64,000 nt of DNA from Microcella flavibacter (lineage in GTDB: Bacteria; Actinomycetota; Actinomycetes; Actinomycetales; Microbacteriaceae), in NCBI RefSeq assembly GCF_012530535.1, contig NZ_CP051299.1, positions 1,736,001-1,800,000 of the forward strand. Direction: 5' to 3'. Made by a program: the position numbers and the translations under genes. The first letter of the stretch is position 1. Each line of letters starts with the position of its first letter. A model generated the notes under the pieces. It ran no database searches. It worked only from the letters and a program-made list of their open reading frames with translations, and was not told where the DNA came from. Shown here piece after piece: positions 61,635 through 64,000 of the stretch.

Positions 61635-63313
61635 GCGGGCACCCCCGCCGGCACGAGCGCGAGCCGCTCGTCGGCCGCCGCGATGACCGCCGGCCGGTGG
61701 GTGACGACGACGACGAGCACGCCCTCGTCCGCGAGCGCGCGCAGGCCCGCGATCACCCGCCGCTCGGCCGCCGCGTCGAGCGCCGAGGTCGGCTCGTCGA
61801 GCAGCACGAGCGGGCTGCGGCGATCGAGCGCGCGGTAGATCGCCCGGGCGATCGCGACGCGCTGCGCCTGGCCGCCCGAGAGGCCGTCGCCGCCCGGCCC
61901 GAGCACGAGGCCGGCGGGCACGTCGTCGACGGCGGCGAGCTGCAGCGCGCGGCGCATGAGCGCGGCATCGGGATGCGCGGCCCCGAGCGCGACGACCGCC
62001 TCGAGCGGCCCCGCCGTGAGGTCGGGGCGCTGCCCGGCCCAGGCGACCTGCGCGGCGAGCTGCTCGGCCGCCGCCGGGCGGCCCGCGACCGCGATCCGGC
62101 CCTCGGCGGGCAGGGCGCCGCGGAGCGCCGCGAGCAGGCTCGACTTGCCGACGCCGCTCTCGCCGGTGACGGCGAGCAGGAGCCCCGCGGGCCAGGCGCC
62201 CGAGAGGCCGTCGACGACGGGGCGCCCGGCGCGGCGCACGACGAGGTCGGTCAGGCGCAGGGCGGGCGGCGGGGCATCCCGCACCGGGTCGGCGTCGGCG
62301 GGTGCCATGATCGCCGCCGGAGCGGACTCGGGCGAGGGCGCCAAGGCGGGCGCCGATGCGGGGGCGCGCTCGAGCAGCGCGAGCACCTCCTCCGCCGCCG
62401 CGAGGCCCTCGGCCGCCGCGTGGTACTGCGCGCCGACCTGCCGCAGCGGCAGGTACGCCTCGGGCACGAGGACGAGCACGAAGAGCCCGAGCGCGAGGGC
62501 GATGACGCCGTCGATGAGCCGCACGCCGACCGAGACGGCGACGATCGCGACGGAGAGGCTCGCGGCGAGCTCGAGCGCGAAGCTCGACAGGAACGACACC
62601 CGCAGCACCCGCATCGTGCGGCGGCGGTACTGCTCGGTGACGGCCGCGATGCGCTCGGTCTGCCGGTGCTGCCGCCCGAAGATCATGAGCGTCGAGAGGC
62701 CCTGCACGACCTCGAGGAACCCGCGCGAGAGCGTCGTGAGCGCCTGCCACTGCCGGCGCTGCACGGCCTGCGTCGCCCAGCCGATGAGCACCATGAACAG
62801 CGGGATGAGCGGCAGCGTCAGCACGACCGCGATGCCCGTGGGTGCGTCCGCGATCAGCAGGGCGCCGACGACGACCGGGGTGGCGACGGCGGTGAGCACG
62901 AGCTGCGGCAGGTACCGCCCGATGTAGCCGTCGAGCGCGTCGAGGCCCGGCCCGATGAGGGTGGCGATGTCGGCGCTCGGCCGGTCGCGGTCGCCGGATG
63001 CTCCGCGCGCGTCGACCGCGTCGAGCACCCGGCGCCGCAGCTGGCTCTTGACCCGCGCGGCCCCGCGCACCGCGAGCGCGTCGAGCGCGGCCTGGGTCAG
63101 CGCGCGGGCGAGCACGCTCGCGGCCGTGGCGATGACGGGCCCGCCCAGATCGTCGAGGCCGCGCCCCTCGACGAGCCCCGCGATGAGCTGCGCCGCCGAG
63201 AAGCAGAAGGCGACGATGGCGCCGACGTGCGCGAGCGCGACGAGGCCGCCGGCCGCCAGCAGCACGCGGGCGGCCGACGCCGCGCGCAGCAGTCGGGGGT
63301 CGAGGGGCTTCAG
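61631..63313 (-). CDS. cydD: thiol reductant ABC exporter subunit CydD
   Basis: An ABC half-transporter (560 residues from the start chosen). It has six membrane segments, then an ATPase with Walker A GESGVGKSSL, signature LSGGQAQRVAIARAIY and Walker B LVLLDEPTSALD. The first ATG/GTG is at 63265, but it would cut the usual N terminus. From CTG at 63313 the protein begins (M)KPLDPRLLR, the start typical of CydD, with GGAGG 7 nt upstream and the codon overlapping the cydB stop as CTGA. A CTG start is therefore proposed; 63265 is the conservative choice. Confidence 0.9.
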   Translation of the reverse strand: MKPLDPRLLRAASAARVLLAAGGLVALAHVGAIVAFCFSAAQLIAGLVEGRGLDDLGGPVIATAASVLARALTQAALDALAVRGAARVKSQLRRRVLDAVDARGASGDRDRPSADIATLIGPGLDALDGYIGRYLPQLVLTAVATPVVVGALLIADAPTGIAVVLTLPLIPLFMVLIGWATQAVQRRQWQALTTLSRGFLEVVQGLSTLMIFGRQHRQTERIAAVTEQYRRRTMRVLRVSFLSSFALELAASLSVAIVAVSVGVRLIDGVIALALGLFVLVLVPEAYLPLRQVGAQYHAAAEGLAAAEEVLALLERAPASAPALAPSPESAPAAIMAPADADPVRDAPPPALRLTDLVVRRAGRPVVDGLSGAWPAGLLLAVTGESGVGKSSLLAALRGALPAEGRIAVAGRPAAAEQLAAQVAWAGQRPDLTAGPLEAVVALGAAHPDAALMRRALQLAAVDDVPAGLVLGPGGDGLSGGQAQRVAIARAIYRALDRRSPLVLLDEPTSALDAAAERRVIAGLRALADEGVLVVVVTHRPAVIAAADERLALVPAGVPA

Positions 63314-64000
63314 TGCGAGGCCTCCGCGAGCTCGATCGTCGACCGGGTGATGCGCTTGCGGAACACCCAGTACGTCCAGCCCTGGTAGAGCAGCACGAGC
63401 GGCACCATCACGAGCGCGACCCAGCTCATCACCTGCAGCGTGTAGTCGCTGCTCGAGGCGTTCTCGATTGTGAGGCTGAAGGCCGGGTCGGTGGTCGAGG
63501 GCATCACGTTCGGGAACAGCGCCGCGAGGATCGCGACCACGGCGAGCGCCGTGGTGAGCGCGGTGAGGCCGAAGGCCCAGCCGTCGTTGCCGGCCCGGTT
63601 GGCGAGCCAGGAGGCGATGAGCGCGACCGCGGCCCCGCCCGCCGCGGCGAGCAGCACGGGCAGGTGGGCGATGTCGAGGTGCTGCAGCACCGTCCAGACG
63701 AGGAAGGTCGCCGCGACGGCGATCGTCACGAGCCCCGCGCGCGTGGCGAGGGCGCGCGCCCGCTCGCGCAGCTCGCCGTCGGTCTTCAGGGCGACGAACT
63801 GCACCCCGTGAGTGAAGAACAGCAGCAGCGTCGTCGCCCCGCCGAGTAGTCCGTAGGGGTTGAGCAGCGTCAGCAGCGTGCCGGTGAACTCGAAGTCGGC
63901 GTCGATGGGCGTGCCCTGGATGATGTTCGCGAAGGCGACCCCCCAGAGGAAGGCGGGCACCGCGCTGCCGATGACGATCATCCGGTCGAAGGCGGCCGCC
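63310..64000 (-). CDS. cydB: cytochrome bd ubiquinol oxidase subunit II (5' end beyond window)
   Basis: The C-terminal 230 residues of CydB are present and the reading frame continues past the window edge. At least six membrane segments, with the IVIGSAVPAFLWGVAFANIIQG and LLNPYGLLGGATTLLLFFTHG blocks of the family, are visible. CydB forms the quinol oxidase core with CydA for respiration at low oxygen. cydD follows with an overlapping start, giving the order cydB–cydD–cydC. Confidence 0.94.
   Translation of the reverse strand, partial: AAAFDRMIVIGSAVPAFLWGVAFANIIQGTPIDADFEFTGTLLTLLNPYGLLGGATTLLLFFTHGVQFVALKTDGELRERARALATRAGLVTIAVAATFLVWTVLQHLDIAHLPVLLAAAGGAAVALIASWLANRAGNDGWAFGLTALTTALAVVAILAALFPNVMPSTTDPAFSLTIENASSSDYTLQVMSWVALVMVPLVLLYQGWTYWVFRKRITRSTIELAEASH

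Overview
This window is a high-GC actinobacterial chromosome segment. It most likely comes from the family Microbacteriaceae; the genus cannot be fixed from the sequence alone. The evidence is the conserved block lexA–hflX–dapF–miaA–miaB–recX–recA–DUF3046–clgR–cinA–pgsA–ftsK, flavin-dependent ThyX instead of ThyA, an F420-type LLM oxidoreductase, many GTG starts with 4-bp GTGA/ATGA overlaps, and -10 boxes placed 6–7 nt before start codons, as expected for leaderless mRNAs. No tRNA, rRNA, insertion sequence, prophage or CRISPR array was found.

Layout. 1–1.75 kb: histidine genes hisC–hisB–hisH. 1.85–3.3 kb: a LysM membrane protein (candidate SOS division inhibitor) divergent from lexA, with SOS boxes over both promoters. 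3.4–16.2 kb: the conserved repair, tRNA-modification and division block. 16.3–25.8 kb: a lipoprotein, RNase J, the lysine genes dapA and dapB, a DUF559 nuclease-like protein, thyX and small redox proteins. 26.4–28.8 kb: a sulfur-stress operon (CstR-like repressor, rhodanese, CoA-disulfide reductase–rhodanese fusion) with a perfect palindromic operator. 28.9–34.1 kb: a DUF2236 protein, a phosphatase, a TetR regulator, an aldo-keto reductase, a proton-pump-type rhodopsin and a PEBP-like protein. 34.2–36.6 kb: a TetR–ABC exporter operon. 36.7–42.9 kb: pnp and rpsO, separated by about 3.6 kb that includes three coupled paralogous exported proteins. 43.1–47.7 kb: a MarP-like periplasmic protease, two medium-chain dehydrogenases and small stress-type proteins. 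47.8–51.6 kb: an ECF sigma/anti-sigma pair with a class F sortase and a DUF4397 surface protein. 51.8–52.1 kb: a promoter followed by a chain of hairpins, a candidate unknown structured RNA. 52.1–59.9 kb: a PrsW-like protease, an Ada–AraC–AlkA repair fusion, an SDR, an aspartase, a deaminase and an LLM oxidoreductase. 60–64 kb: cytochrome bd genes cydB–cydD–cydC; cydB runs off the end.

How the genes fit together. LexA, RecA, RecX and the LysM protein form an SOS core, and the Ada–AlkA fusion adds alkylation repair. DapA, DapB and DapF supply diaminopimelate for the wall and lysine. CydB/D/C indicate microaerobic respiration, and the rhodopsin a possible light-driven proton gradient, although no retinal-synthesis gene lies nearby. 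The main leads for new biology are the structured intergenic RNA, the coupled Cys-rich paralog trio, the sortase locus with no visible LPXTG substrate, the persulfide-type operon, and a probable CTG start for cydD.
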